Source: Diprion similis (lineage: Eukaryota > Arthropoda > Insecta > Hymenoptera > Diprionidae). Taken from it: 64,000 nucleotides of DNA. Each line of letters starts with the position of its first letter. The first letter of the stretch is position 1. The stretch lies in assembly GCF_021155765.1 (NCBI RefSeq), contig NC_060110.1, forward strand, positions 11,035,501 through 11,099,500. Direction: 5' to 3'. Shown piece after piece: positions 49,701 through 63,731 of the stretch. The position numbers were made by a program, and so were the translations under genes. Under the pieces are notes generated by a model. That model made no database searches, was not told the origin of the DNA, and saw only the letters and a list, made by a program, of their open reading frames with translations.

Positions 49701-52700
49701 CCTGATAACGTCAAATCCGTCCGATTTCTACGTAAGTCATCGCGTTTACCGGCGCCATCTGGCTATGGCGCATTCTGCGATGGACTCACTATGACCTCTT
49801 CGGCACGAAATTCAATTTGCCGAAGCTACCGTTGTCTAAGTGGTTCGACTACGTGCAAAACTTGAATTCAATCGGTAGTTTGGAAGTTAGCTCAACCTGG
49901 ATTGAAAGTTGACTTACCTCTTTTTTCTCTGTTCCATTTCCTCCTCCTGCGTCTTACATCAGTGTGACCTGGATCTTTGAAAAGAGACACGGCAGAACAT
50001 CGTAAGCCTTCCTTCGGAAAAGTGCAAGACGAATCGCAACGGGCTACGACAAAGCGAAAAGAAAACATGATCACCGATTTCTCGGTATTCTTTATCTTCT
50101 TCATAAACACAAAAAATGTTTGGACGCAGACTGTAATTAAGATAGTTGTAACAATGCTCTAAATGACCAGAAATCGAGTTTCATCATCGAGTCTCCTTTT
50201 TCCCGTTTGCTATACGTGGACTTGGAAAAATCGACCAGGGCACCCCCTCGAGGCCTAGTAATCCGGTTATCTTGGACATGACATCTACGCAAATAACTGT
50301 CGACCCGCGTTTAGATCTCGTCAAGACTAAACAGTGTAATATCATGACTATCTTCGGCTTGGATTAACCAAAGCCAAGCTGTGGATACGGCCGGAAGATG
50401 ATAGCTGGGAAAACGATCAGGGTGGACAAGTTTTGCGAAACCGAAGCGCAAGTTGCGCAATTTCCTCGATTCCCTCTCTTCCTTCGTATCGGCCAAAGGT
50501 GCGCGGTGTCCGTACAATGTTTGAGCTGCGACGGCGGACCGTCGCGATTCGCGCATACGTCCTACCGGCTCATCTACCAGGCAAACAGCACCCGACAAGA
50601 GCGGAAGGTCTCGAGTGCTCCTCTTATATACACCGTCACGACGACGAATGTCGTCCCTGAACTCAATACTCTTCATGTTCTCTTTGTCGAGTATGTATAT
50701 TTATTCGTAACTCCGAGCTCTGGGAGCCGGACGGCTCCACCGTGTTTCGAAGTCGGCCTATTCTCGACGAGGAGCTTATCCTGAAGGTAGGACTGCGCCA
50801 GGAGTTACGGATTTCAGTGCAACACGTCGAGCGTTGAAAATGGTCCGCGGAACAAAGAAGCCTCAGCAATCATCGTGACGTTCGATGTTTCAACCTCTCA
50901 TGCGTTTGACTATCTACTTTTTTTCACTACCATCAAACTGTTACGTTAGGATACGACTTTCGCTCAAGTATTAGGCTCAGAATTTCACTTGAAGATTAAA
51001 AAATCTGGCATTTTGGTACTTCCGCAATCCACCGTTTCGAACAGTACGTATATCACGTCTAGAAGAAATTCGAAAGTGCATGTGTGTAACGTATGACGAA
51101 CTAGCTTACACGTGCTGAAATGATTCTAGAATCTTGAAAGATCGTGTCCAAAACAGCATAACTCGCTACTCAGCGATGGTAACGGAGATGATCAGGTTTG
51201 AGGTAACACTATCGAGTGAGTAAAGGTAACATCTAAACCCCAGCGGTAGACGATCGGGCGCTTAACGGCTACTAGCTTCGTCCGGAGCCTCATAATTCTG
51301 GTTTCTTACTGCGAGCCTGTTCGTCCCTTAACAACTCCCGCACATCGTGCCTTTGTTGGGGTTCTTGGCTTGCGTCTGGGATTACATTCGACACAGCTGC
51401 GGGAGATGTGAATCCAAAGTTAAGGTAATCGGTGCTGCATGGAGTCAGTACCTGGCTACTGTCGTTATCGAGTTACCCTCCTCCACTCACGCCATGTCGC
51501 AATAATATTGATAGTCAGCAGAATCCGCGTTGACCGCGTGGTAGGTTTATATCGGCGTACTATAAAATGAAGAAGAACTCTCTATCCAGCATGAGTGAAT
51601 AGTCTTCCTTGCACATTTCGAATGTTTGTCGTTGAGTCAACTGTCTCCGATACTATGCAGGTCCGAAAAAGAATCTGGGGCACTAGATAATGAGGTGCAA
51701 GTGGAGATACCACGCTGATAACGATGCAAACGGGCTGATCGGACTCTGGACTATCTGGCGCAACGATTGCATCGTGATAATTAGACCAGTCGTCGAAAAC
51801 AACGATTTCTTGGGTGATCCATTCTTCGGAACTCTTCTCTCTCGTTATTCCAATAAATGTGTAAACGCATGTGTCCAGTAAATAATATAGCCCAGGGCAG
51901 ATTAAATTGCACCATCATTGCGTGATGCATTGAAAATGGTGTTAACTAGGTCCGCTTTCACAGTAGGTTTAAGACTGTTTAGCAATATGACTAGTTTTCT
52001 ATATTCTTGAAATCAACTTTTCATCATGTTCCGTGACGGCTCGTCTGGCTTGATTTTTACACAATTTTAATCTGAACCGAGGATAAAATTCGAGTATAAA
52101 TCGATCGTCATAATTTAAGCTGACGATGTAATCGCGGGGATTATATCAGGTTGTATTTGCATAAAACTACGCTACTGCAGTTAGCTACTAGGATCCGCCG
52201 AAGAAATCGGAGATAATAAACCGCATAAGTAACTTCGCGAGTTCACTAAACCACCGAACACGTAATGAACTTTCGCAACTCATCAATTAATTATTATTAC
52301 CTCACGTTTTCTTGGATTACGTGTACAGTATGTAATATGTATGACTGCAACCGATTTTTTGGTGAATATATGCATTTATCTAAACGTAACGGAATAACGA
52401 TTAACATCAAGTAATAGCTCCGAGACTGTGGAAGCGCACTTGTTTATCATTAATTATCGTAGATGATAGATCTCTACCGTACATGTCGTTAGCTTGTTTA
52501 TCGTGAATTCTAGAAAATAAGGATTCAAAGATTACTTGAACACTTACTTACTTACACTTTGACATTAATTTTCGGTATAACTTGAAGAATAATTTTTTTC
52601 ACAAAATCGTGTTCTCAACGGTTCAAATTTTTTCTGTACAATCTGCCACGAGTAGTAGAAAACTTAATTTGTATCCTGCCAATTTATTAATCTAATTTAC

Positions 52701-55700
52701 GAATATAAATTGGCTTGGGATTTACGTGGGATTCTGTGCTCTTTGAAGCTTTATCATGATACAGCGATGGTATTGACCTAATGTTTATACAGTTCACGCG
52801 ACTTTAGTAACTTTGCAAAAATACCGGACGGAAATTGTTCGTAGTATTTAATCGATCAGAACAGCTTTGAGTTTCTTATTAAAACTTGTGTAACGAGTGA
52901 CTCGCACTGAATTATCTCTTACTTTATTTTTTATCTTATTGTTCAAGAGTTGCGTACGAGTATATGATTTTACCGCCTCCGTTTTAAAGATGATATCATC
53001 GTTTAACGATGATTGTATGCGATATTTGCGACGGTTTTTTTATTTTACAAGATTTAAATCGCTCTATGTAAACTTTTAAATCACAATCCAATTAATTGTG
53101 TCTTGTATGTCCAACATGATTTTCATCTGGTGGTTGCTCTTCTTAAAATAGATTTTATGAATTGATGAACGATCACAAGTTTTGTATACTTTAATGTTGT
53201 AACACGTGTAGGTATGAACCGAACAGCTTCTTTATAACACTTCAACTCTTTTTGCATCTGTTATTTTTATAGCACGATATAAATAATGTGGCTACAATTG
53301 TAGTTGTGTAATTTATGAATATACAGATCGTTTTTACCGTTGATATAACTGTTATTCTATACGCATAATGCCGCTGATTAACTTGTAGGTATTGTAGCGT
53401 GCGTGCGAAAAGCATTAGAACGAGAATAGAAGATAAATAAGAGTATTCAGCACGCGATAAAGCCTCCCGAGTGTGAAAACGTTTTATGTTTATCTCAATA
53501 TATTCAAATTTGATTTCATTCATAACTACCAATGCGAAAAATTTTCAGAAATTACGAAAATAAATTTGATTTTTAGATTTTTTTATCTTCACTATTCGTA
53601 TGATTGTAGAAAAATTATTATAATCCCCTGTGAGGATTTTCATATTTAGCGATAATTTGATTGTATTATGTGCCAGACGAGGTGTGACATGATCAGGTAA
53701 TTGCAGCACGCTTGATCAATTTGTATTTGAGTAGCTCCTCAGCTGGCGTGTTAAGGCGCTTTCTACGCCCGTAATTGAACAGTTATCACCTAAACCGGAA
53801 AGTTATCTTAACGCGTCCCCAGTAAGGAAATATGCATCTACTGCTGTAGACCGTCGCAAGCGTTAATGAATCAACAAATATCAATTCACGTCAACGTACC
53901 GGTTGGTCGTTTGAGTAATAGAATTACCATGAATTACCTCACCTCAAACATTATCGCCTCGCTTGATCTCCAGCGGAAGCAGAACTTGAGAGAATCGTTG
54001 AGGGGGAAAAATTCCATAACTCTGGTGTATAAAGTTGAAGAATTCATCGGAGTCTTCGTCACCGTCTAAATGTGGCGATGTATGATCTGCAATGGTAACG
54101 TTGTTACGAATCAGCATGTTGTTGATCTAATCCACATTAAAAACTTACTCCGAGGTACTTGAACTTTGATAACTATAATCAATGTATGTGATCCTAATCA
54201 ATTTTGATCGATTCATGTTATAATTCAATTTTATGTCCTTATAGATAAGAAATTCTCCAACATATCTAATAAATAACACAAAGCACAATTAACCTTTGCA
54301 TGCATGAAAGATGATTAGTAATTTAGTTTTACATTCAATGGCAAATTGTGGAAAAGAGATAATCAGAGGACGTCACGTTATGTGGTGAGCGAAGAAATTC
54401 ACTCGTCTTTGTTTGTTGTTTACTTACACATTGAGTAAGAAGCTCGAAGATCTGAAGAGTAGTAGGAACGGTTGACATCGTGACGCGTTATCTGTCCAAC
54501 GGAAGAGGATGCGGGTGGTCACTGCGGTCGGCTTGACTTTCTGCGTTTTCGAGTTACCAGACCCAGCCACATCCGGTTTTCGTTGTCTTCAATCCCTACT
54601 CTGTCTCCGATGTGCAAAGAAAATTGGCTTCATCGCATCGCTTCATTCTTGACTTCCTTACCTCTCCCTGGTCTGATTGTTCTAGTACCGTCCAATTCAC
54701 CGTCAAAGTTCAATCAGTTGCGATAGACATTCCTGTAAAATAAATCCTTCGTGTCTTAAAATTCCTTTATTGTTTATTTACCACCGAGATACGCGTAGCA
54801 TTTACAGCAGTCTCATCACGATGGGTAATTCAGCGCGCGACCAGCCTCCAAGCCTGACGATAGTTTGTTGCAATCTTGGCCGGCAATCAGTGTTTGCACA
54901 CACCGAGATCGTCATTAGCGTACCAAAGAATAGCTCCTTACAGGCGAGACATGGACTGGTCAGGCCTGAGATATTCAGTATACAGATAGGCTGGACAAAT
55001 AATGAGGCATCGGTAGATACACGCTGGCATATCAGCGGTTACTCGGATAATATGCACATCCGTTTTTTCATTCGAACAGTTACGGTCGATCGTTCCACTA
55101 TGCTGTATGGTATTCGATTACACTAAGTGATTTATCCGCATTCAGCTCATTCAACGTCCACCCATCCCTCTCACGACACAAACAATTTCACAACGAGATA
55201 CGATATTCTGCTTGTGATAGCATAAATTCGGAAGGCTTTCAGCCAGCTGTTCATAGGACGGTAGGAGTAGTTCAGAAGTTTGGTGACGAGGGTTCCGTCA
55301 GAATAGAATTTTGCGGTCGTAGTGGCTTGAGATCCTCGGAATTGGATCACCTTTCAGGCATCACAATGAGGGATGCAACGAGGGTTTTGCCGCTGGAAGA
55401 CTCGCGATATTTCGATAAAATTATGAGTGGAAAGTTGGGCTTGATATTCGCGGCGAAGAGGCCGTTGGAATTACCCCATAAAGTCGAGGCTCACTCGGCC
55501 ACGATGACCATAACAGTATCCAAGCATGATTTTCCTCGTTAGGTACATTGCAGGCCATTTCCATTACACGAGTAACAACTGTAATTATTCAACGGCAGAA
55601 AAATGGTTCAGCGTCGAGTGCCGAGCTACTGTAGTGACACTGCAAAAGACGAATAGAAACATCGGTCGATCATTCGTTACGTAGTAAACGATGCATCGTT

Positions 55701-58700
55701 CAATATGTTACGTATACATACAGTTATTGTCAAGAATTGTGGACGGAGTGATACTTCCGACGTATACACAGCCGGTGATTAATGGTGGAAATTAAATCTC
55801 ACGGCAGTCGGGTGTGTTATAAATTGCTCCTATGGTACCGCAAAGCCTTATGAAAAAGTGGCAACATTAGCTGTAACACGTTTTGTTGGTCTGGAATCTC
55901 AACCATTGAGCATTTGCTCGGGGAAAAAGGTGGGCGTCGACGTTTGTTTTATCATCTGGCAAACGCGGGAGAGTATATAAGATGCTGTATTGTAAGATGG
56001 TAAGTTGGCTAACGGTACTTTATCCGAACGAAGCCGGCCGTCAGCACACTAACCAAGATCTTGAAACAGCATCGCCTGACCAACGGCTAGTCTCCGTGGG
56101 CACGTACTACGCGCATGATTATAACCCCGCGATTCTCCTTTTTCAAACACCATCAACGTTCTGGCGTGTTATTCGAGAAACAAACATGCTCATGAGTTAC
56201 CCGGTCATCCCACTTAATGCTCAAGACGTCTTCATCCTCATACCCGTGTACATTGATAACGCAGAATTTTTACAAACACATTCATTACCCGCTGATCTTA
56301 TCGTTTTTATTAAACACCTTCTGTTTGGTACAAGCAAGAATACCTGTAAGGCTACCTGTAACCGGGAAAATTTGAAGAATGCACTTAAGTAGAAACGCCT
56401 CATGAGTATAAATGCGAATTTATTCACTCTGCCATCCATTTTTCTCGCCACAATTCGCGCATGCACTGCATTATCTAGGCGCGTGCACCAACGTTTCGTT
56501 GGATTACGCCGCGCAGACGTAAGACCACGTATGTATCCGGCGAACAGAACGTGGATGTTAAATCGTGTCTGACGTCACGCGTCATTTTGCGACCGTCGCG
56601 ACGTCGTAGAGTAAGAGTGACACAGGTGGGGGCGTCTTGCTCCGCACAGGCGCACTTTTACCTGCACGTCTAGAATGTGTGGACGACTATTTATACCCAC
56701 CCACCCCCCAACCAGTTGCGAGTCTCATCGAGCTGACAATCAGTCAAGGCTCATAAGATGCCTACGCAGGCGCAAAACGGCCATCCTTAGACGGAGAACA
56801 TCGTGTAAGGACCAAGGAAGGGTCACGTGCGGTCAGACTTATCTCCTACACACTTCGCACTTCGTCTTTAGTGTTTATACCGTATTCGCACGTGGTCTCG
56901 TAAGGTGATAACGCATCGAGAAGAACTTAGCCATGTCCGGTATAGTGCAAGTCACTTTCGAGCTCCAACGAGTGGCCAGCTAAGAGCCAGATCGGCTCCA
57001 GTCGTTCCTCGCTAAGACTCAGTGACCGCCTTTGGCAACTGAACTGCAGAGGATTCATCGCTTATCGTATACCGAGTCCTACCATTCCAACCGCACTCTG
57101 CGATGCTCACTTTAACCAATAAATCCTAGATCCGTAGACGCGTATACATAATGCACACCCACGAGGGTGCATCGCGGATACAACAGCTAGGCCATGCTCT
57201 GCACAACTTCCTGGTACCCTATCTCTTACCCACCATTCAAAGCTTAGGTACACCGAACGAGCAGCGCTGTACAATATTCCCTTGAGAAGATCGTCATTTT
57301 ACGCGGTTTCAGCGCTGTCTTAAGACGATTCCTGAAATTATCTCCTCCATGGACTCTTCGATTTTCGAGGATCGTTTGATCGAGGTACTTCGAGACTTCA
57401 CTTCTGTACTCAGATACAAGACTGTTGCTTCGACATACTCATTTTATGCTGTAATAAGTGAAATCAGGCCGGACTTGTTCAGAGTATAAAGCCAGTTTTA
57501 CTATCATGAACTTGAGGTTTTCGAAACCCGCTTTCCGTAACCGGAACTTTTACGGACATCTGCGCGACAGCTATTCATCAATGGCCTTAGTAGAAGGAGG
57601 TGAGCTTGATTCCGTCATTGAGCATTTTATTTTTACTCTCGTTCCACAGCGATGGTAAAGCACGTCTGGTATAACATCACTTCTCTGCCGTACCCAACAA
57701 ATTTCTTACAGTTAAGACTCAGACCACTGAACTGGAACCTTTTTCTTGATTTGCATTGAAAGTGTTCCTAGAACAACGGGCTTAGACGACGTGAATCTAA
57801 TCTCGTCCTAAATGCTCTGGCTGGTCCGTTCAGCGTGCTCGTTAGTTAAGACTTATTGGGTGCTTTTGCAGCGGGTCGGTGAAATACGTAGTTTAATCTC
57901 TTCAATTCTACCTTTCAGGGTCCACTTATCTAAGTGGATCATCATCGCTCTGGCTAAAGAGGAAAAAAGAAAAGCGATATCGAACGGCGAACGAGTACGA
58001 AAATACACGCAGATCGCGAATGCCTGTAAGGTGTTTGTATGACACGTGGCAAGGCCCGCCACGTGCTGAGACTCATGTCCGGCGCCTCGGGTAAAAATCC
58101 CTCCCGCTACTGACGATGCTTATTAAAGTTGGAGCACAGCAGCTGCTGCTACTTATAGGTATCGCGTGTAATTGTACTTTCGCTCCATATCGGAGTAACG
58201 CAGAATTTCCCGTGAAAGCTGGTCCACTTGCATTCCTCTATGCGCATAGACAACCGCCTATTTATCATATCCGCAACATGGCACTGTGCATGGACGTGAT
58301 GGCCAAACGAACAGCTGAGCTCCAGGCTGTGCATACAAATTGTTTTACTTTGCTAAATTGTATTCTCAAGTGCAATCCGACCTCCGGATGGTACAAAAAC
58401 GGTATTGCAATAAGCCGCTTCTCTGCTTAAGTTGGTTTTACGTATTCTTGACTCGACTATGCACAGTTATGGTAGAAAATATCACGACGCCAGTTGCAAT
58501 ATGTTTCTATATTTTCCGATGGTGAGGTGCTTCTTTTTCGCGTTTGCTGTCAGGAACAGATGTGATGTTGAAATAATTTATAGATTATGAATTAACCTTA
58601 TCGTGTACCAACATTAATATCATTATAAAGGCATTGATACTTTTTTCACGTGCACTGTGCTACCGTTGAAGACAATTGATCTGCTCAATTATACATGATC

Positions 58701-61345
58701 GTAGAATAATCTCGACGAGTTAATTATAGCTTAAGCTCAGATATCTCTGAAGTTATACTAAAGATAAAACACTAATTAGCGATGTATTGATCGTGGATGA
58801 AAAAAATATCACTTCAATTTAACCTCGTTATTTATTACAGTATCGAGTTCCACGAGTATCGAAAAAGTAACTTAATATTTCCGGATATCGTCCGGTGTGC
58901 TTCGTAAAATAATGGGTGGAATGGGGTATGGCTGAAATTAGAGGGCTCGTGAATTTGCAGTGATCAATTTATGATGGCATCTTAAGAAGAGACATTTTTA
59001 TCTCTTGCAGCCGTTGAACGATGGGCGTACGAAGTTCGAAGCCGAGTGCGATAAAATCGGATTTTTAATTCTCCTCTCTTTCGCTTTCTCTCTTTCTCTC
59101 TCTTAAGTGCAAACCTGAATTTCTACCTGACGAGAGTCACGCGTTCGGTCTAATTGTAAGATAATCCCGGGATATGAGGACTCGGCCTGCAATTAGAACT
59201 GGGCTTTACTGTCCGAACGATAATCGTGCAAGTGGTCCAATAAATTACAATTGAGCTGAGACTTAGCAAATCGTGCGGTAGGCTAATCTATCTTTATTAC
59301 ATGCTATAGGGCAGATATTAAACGAAGTACAATTCCAAAATAAAAAAGGCTTGCGGTGCATGGATATTGCAATATATAGAAGAAAGGCGTCGATGTTTGA
59401 ACTGGCTGAGCTATTTTCCGTAAAAATTTTGGATCACGATATATTTCTAAAAAAGCTCTGATGATCTGAGAGAAATGATTCAGTCCTGGATTGCACCTTA
59501 TTCGAAACCATAATTCAGACTTTACTGATAGTCCGTGCATATACTTCGTCGAGGCAACAACCTGTTGATTTACATTGCGATTATGGCAAGAACAGATAAC
59601 GCATTCCTAGAACTCGATCCACTGCGGTAGCTGGAAGAATGTGAAATTGTCCTGGATCGAAATCTGCTTTGATGGACACGCGTCATTCGTTCGATGGAAT
59701 TTCTTGCAGCTGAGTGTCCTGGATTTTGTTTCCAGTTCCTAGTTTTTCAAAATCGGTTTTTACTCGTTTTCTCCGATTACTAAAAGTCGTGAAGATTCTC
59801 TAAAATTGTACGAGCAGTGCTAACCATCGATCGATTTTTAGAGAGGCGTAAAGTGGCTATCAGGCGATGATGTTTCAAACGGCACATGCACTCTTTCCAT
59901 GTCTTTATTCTCGTTTCCTACATGGATCTTTTCATCGACGATTTCCCTTGTCAGCGTTTTTGATGCGCGTAGCTTTCATCGATTCTCCTTCGCTGTATTT
60001 TTCTATAACTCAATTTAACAAAAAGGAAAGGCGAAAAATTTTACCCTCTGAACACCCCAAAATACACTGAATGTATATTTATAAATTTATCTCCTCTATG
60101 CCGAGAGTTAGATACTTTAAATCGTTAAACGTTTAGAAACTTTCCACATATCGTATAAAAAGCATTTTATACAAGGTGAATACGATTGTCGAATATGTAC
60201 CACGGGAACATGCACAGCGAGCTGATAGCGTGTTTCGTTTCCTGCGATACGCGTCGTTAGGTCGGAGGCAACTTAGGTACTTTATATACAATCGGACAAG
60301 AGAAGTTATCAAATGGCGAAAACTTGTTGCCTGCTCGCTTTGTGGTTTGAAACAGGTAATCTCCGCCTACTTCCGGCGTGACTATCAACACAAGTTACTG
60401 CAAGAGAACGAGAACTGTGTATAAATTGAAGTATGACTGATGAAAGAAAAAGTAAAATATGAATTCCAAGAAGGTATTCATTCGATCCGGCTTCCAGCAC
60501 GCTTCGGAGTAACAAAGTCTAACCCGTTAACGGGGAGATATGACACCGAGATATCGGTTGAATATCTGTTTTTAAGCCAGCCCATCTGCCATATGCTGCA
60601 CGCGCTTCTGCCCGACGATATTGTTTTACCACTTTTGGACGAAGGCGACAGAGCAAAGCAGCAGGCACATGTAATCAGCTGTTTCACACTCGCCTGAGTA
60701 ATTTCACAGCGTCTACACGAAAGTTATAGAAATATTCGGGGCGTTCCGTTGTATCAGAATTCAGATAAGATTTGAAACATTGCTGCAATCCATCAGATCC
60801 ATCAACTATCAATATTTCTGAGCAGCTAATTAGCCCCGGCTTACAATTGTTGACAGGATCTTTACAATATACCTAGCACATTGTAGTTATGATTTGCGGC
60901 CACCCGTTCAATTGGGAATTTTTCCGATGCAAGCTTATCTAACTTAATCCTCTTGCCAAGTTCTGTTAAAGATTATCAATTCTCCCCGGGCTTACCGTGA
61001 ATAATATTTTCGACCTTATTCGCCGAGGACAAAGAAATATCGCGCACGCGCACTGTGTTACGGTTCCACGATCATTATGATCGAAGAAAATGTATATACG
61101 ATTCTTGACCGTTGATAGCGGCTATACCTCCAGCTTTCCGACGGTTGAGGAATATCCGAATAACAGCGATCAGATCTATCTCTGAAGAGCGACTTGACTC
61201 GTTCGCGATCACGAAGTCCGTAGATATTTTTTACACCTGACACTATCCCCGGCCGGATCTAGGCTTAGAGTGAGTGCCGATCGGATTTTATTTGACCTCA
61301 GAGGAGCGGATCTTCGAGGAAGTATTACACCGAGTTGAACGTGCG
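43800..61345. other. Large non-coding stretch
   Basis: About 17.5 kb without a recognisable gene. The longest open frames (50398-50784, 54770-55126, 55982-56392, 58116-58430, plus; 50676-50311, minus) have no known domains, and most overlap equally long frames on the other strand. That fits a higher local GC content, with fewer stops by chance. GC-richer patches near 50.4-50.8, 54.5-55.5 and 56.5-57.2 kb could be regulatory. A pyrimidine-rich tract lies at about 59072-59104. Confidence 0.4.
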
Positions 61346-61350
61346 GCTTA

Positions 61351-61375
61351 CACACACGCACACACACACACACAC
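61351..61375. repeat. (CA)n microsatellite
   Basis: About twelve CA units with a single CG interruption. Confidence 0.9.
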
Positions 61376-61379
61376 CTAT

Positions 61380-63677
61380 AGGCGCCATAGATTACATCCA
61401 TTAACCGGACCTAACCTCGCAGGTTCGCATATTTTTGCGCCAGCATATCACGGGTCGTTGCCGTTGCACGAGCGGCTCTCGTTCGTTCTCCTTTTAGTTT
61501 ATACGAAGGTTGACAAACTCCACTCCATGCACATCTACGTATAATGTACGTATGTACGTATGGTACAAGCTACGCGTACGTAGCATGTAAAGCATAGCGA
61601 ATGCCACAGGCCCGCATATGGTTCCGCGTTGTTCAACATCTGCTCTTTGTTTTCAAAGAGTATACTTATTGTTAGTCTACTCGCTACGGTAACACACGCG
61701 CGATTAAGTTGGTTGGCTTTTAGTCCGTTATTCTAACCAATTTTGAGGATCGGTGAAAGAATTACTTGGATTGACGGAGCGGTACTTGTTTCGATTATAC
61801 GAAAACGTTCACACCTCAGGAAACTATCATACAAAGCTCATAAATTATCTCACCTTCGATTACTTTTTATTCAGTTGTAAAACTCCGAGTTGAGGATTAG
61901 CAATACCAAAATGGCGTCGTGATACGAGGATAAGTATTACCGTGGTTATGTAGAACCTGAGCAAAGTTAATCATGCTAATCGCTGCAAGCTGCGGCAGAG
62001 AAAACCGACGTATAATTAATACGTCGAAAGTGATTCACTCGACCCGAGATGAGGTCGTCAATAGAACTGAGAACCAGGCTTACTTACAGCGGCGTGTGAA
62101 CAGAAGGTTGACTTCTGTCCTGCAGGGAGACGTCGTCCGACTATCAAAGTTGAAGATAAGCCGTCGCGTAACGCGTTGGATGAGAACTCCCGGTGATTTG
62201 CCAGCGGCGGCCACAACGACAACGACGTGTTAGAATTGCTTGGGAGAGTTCGCTCCGGCCGGTCACTCGGTTTGCGTAGCAAATTACTTTTGCTTTAGTT
62301 CCGTTCCGCTTTTCTTTGCGTAGGAATCGTTGCTCGTTTCGCGAAGCCTAGGTATGAGCTCGAGTGCGCGCGCACGGAATCGTAACTCGCTCGGAGTGAT
62401 GCCCCGGTAATTAAGTATGAACTTCGGGTCGAGGAAGGCGGACTGCAGATCCGCTAATTGCACAGGTCCTAGTAAATTATAATTAGAATCGCGTGAAGGA
62501 TCGCGCGCGATGATTGAACGATCGCAACAGCTATCCCGAATCGTTGTAATCCTTACATTGCATATTGGAACATAGAAACGACCGAAGCATTTCGAATAGC
62601 CGTGAAAAATCGTTGGCACAACGTGTATGCATAATCTGAGTGTTTAACGTACCTATCTTCAGACACATGTATACAATATACGCCTCGTTTGATTACGTTT
62701 ATTTAAGAGCTACCCGGGGTAATGATTCACGCCGTAGAACGGCCCCTGCAACTGGTAAAGCCTGTGGACTCAGTGTGGTCGGAATCATCGTCTTGAACAG
62801 TGTACCAAACGTAGGTACGTCGTTTATAAAGAACACTAAACGCGTCCAGACGGTAGTCAGCGTTCCAGCGCGGTGTTCGCGTACCTGCAACACGTACGCC
62901 GCCGATATTTGTGTGCGATAAAGAAATAAAAAAGAAGGAAAGAAAAAATACGACGCATCATTTGATACTTCACATCGCTGCAGTTGCCCGCAGTGATAAA
63001 AGAGTTTTTCCGTGAGATGGGCCACGCGTGGATCAAGATGATAAATTGATAAAGGAAAGAAGAAAAAAACAAAAAGGAAAAGAATGTGCAAATTTTGTTA
63101 TGCCGGCATCGACGCGTCGACTCGGGGCGCTAAACTTGCTACTTTTAGTTCATTACGCACCGCCATCAAGGTGTGTGTAGCCTTCGCTCGCTAAACACGA
63201 GGATCCGCTTTCAGTTATCAACTGCACTTGGACGGTTTTGCACCCAGCTGCAAAGAGGAGCGTCTGCCACTCACTCACTCAGATGGGCCTTCAAGTCGGC
63301 TGCAAAGTGATTTCACGAATTTTGTGTGTATATTGAGTGTAAATTAAAGTGGATCTTCTTTATTTATTTATTTTGTTTTTTATGAGTTCAACTAGATTTC
63401 CGAGTTCTGTTGTTAATACAGTCTTATCAATGGCTGGGAGACCTCTACAACTTCGTGGTATCGTCTGGTATAATAAAACGCTTATCATATATGTATAAGT
63501 GTAGAAAATGCAGAAGTGGGTATTTCTCAAATTCATTATCTGCTGAAGTTATGTGTCACGTGACAGCAGTTGGAAAATTTTGTTTGTGTTATTGTTGAAG
63601 GTGCCTCTGACTCGTTGAAAAAATTAATAGCAATAACAATAATTTTTACCTCGAGCAAAGAAAGGAATACCTTAACG
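61380..63677. other. Non-coding stretch before the right-end candidate exon
   Basis: No conserved coding sequence. The stretch from about 63100 to 63677 might contain the promoter and 5' UTR of the candidate exon that follows, since it is the nearest upstream sequence. No TATA box or other core element is convincing. Confidence 0.35.
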
Positions 63678-63731
63678 ATGTCGTGTCGAAAGAAAATCGA
63701 CTCCAAACAGTGGGTCAGCTATACGCAGATG
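63678..63731 (+). CDS. Candidate first coding exon of a gene beyond the right edge
   Basis: ATG followed by 18 codons (MSCRKKIDSKQWVSYTQM) ends exactly at a codon boundary before GTAAGA. The window ends 269 bases later with no further exon. The peptide is not recognised. It ends in the same phase as the candidate exon at 32985-33062, so the two could be alternative starts of one gene, but nothing here proves that either is transcribed. Confidence 0.3.

Noticed and set aside
50311-50784. Long overlapping frames on both strands in GC-rich DNA
   Set aside because: Stops are rare in both strands because of base composition; no domain, no splice logic.
54770-56392. Three plus-strand frames of 71-136 codons in a row
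   Set aside because: They do not join through plausible introns and show no known motif.
58116-58430. 104-codon frame with a hydrophobic start (LLLLIGIACNC) and several cysteines, like a secreted peptide
   Set aside because: No family resemblance, no upstream promoter signal or exon partner; could be chance.
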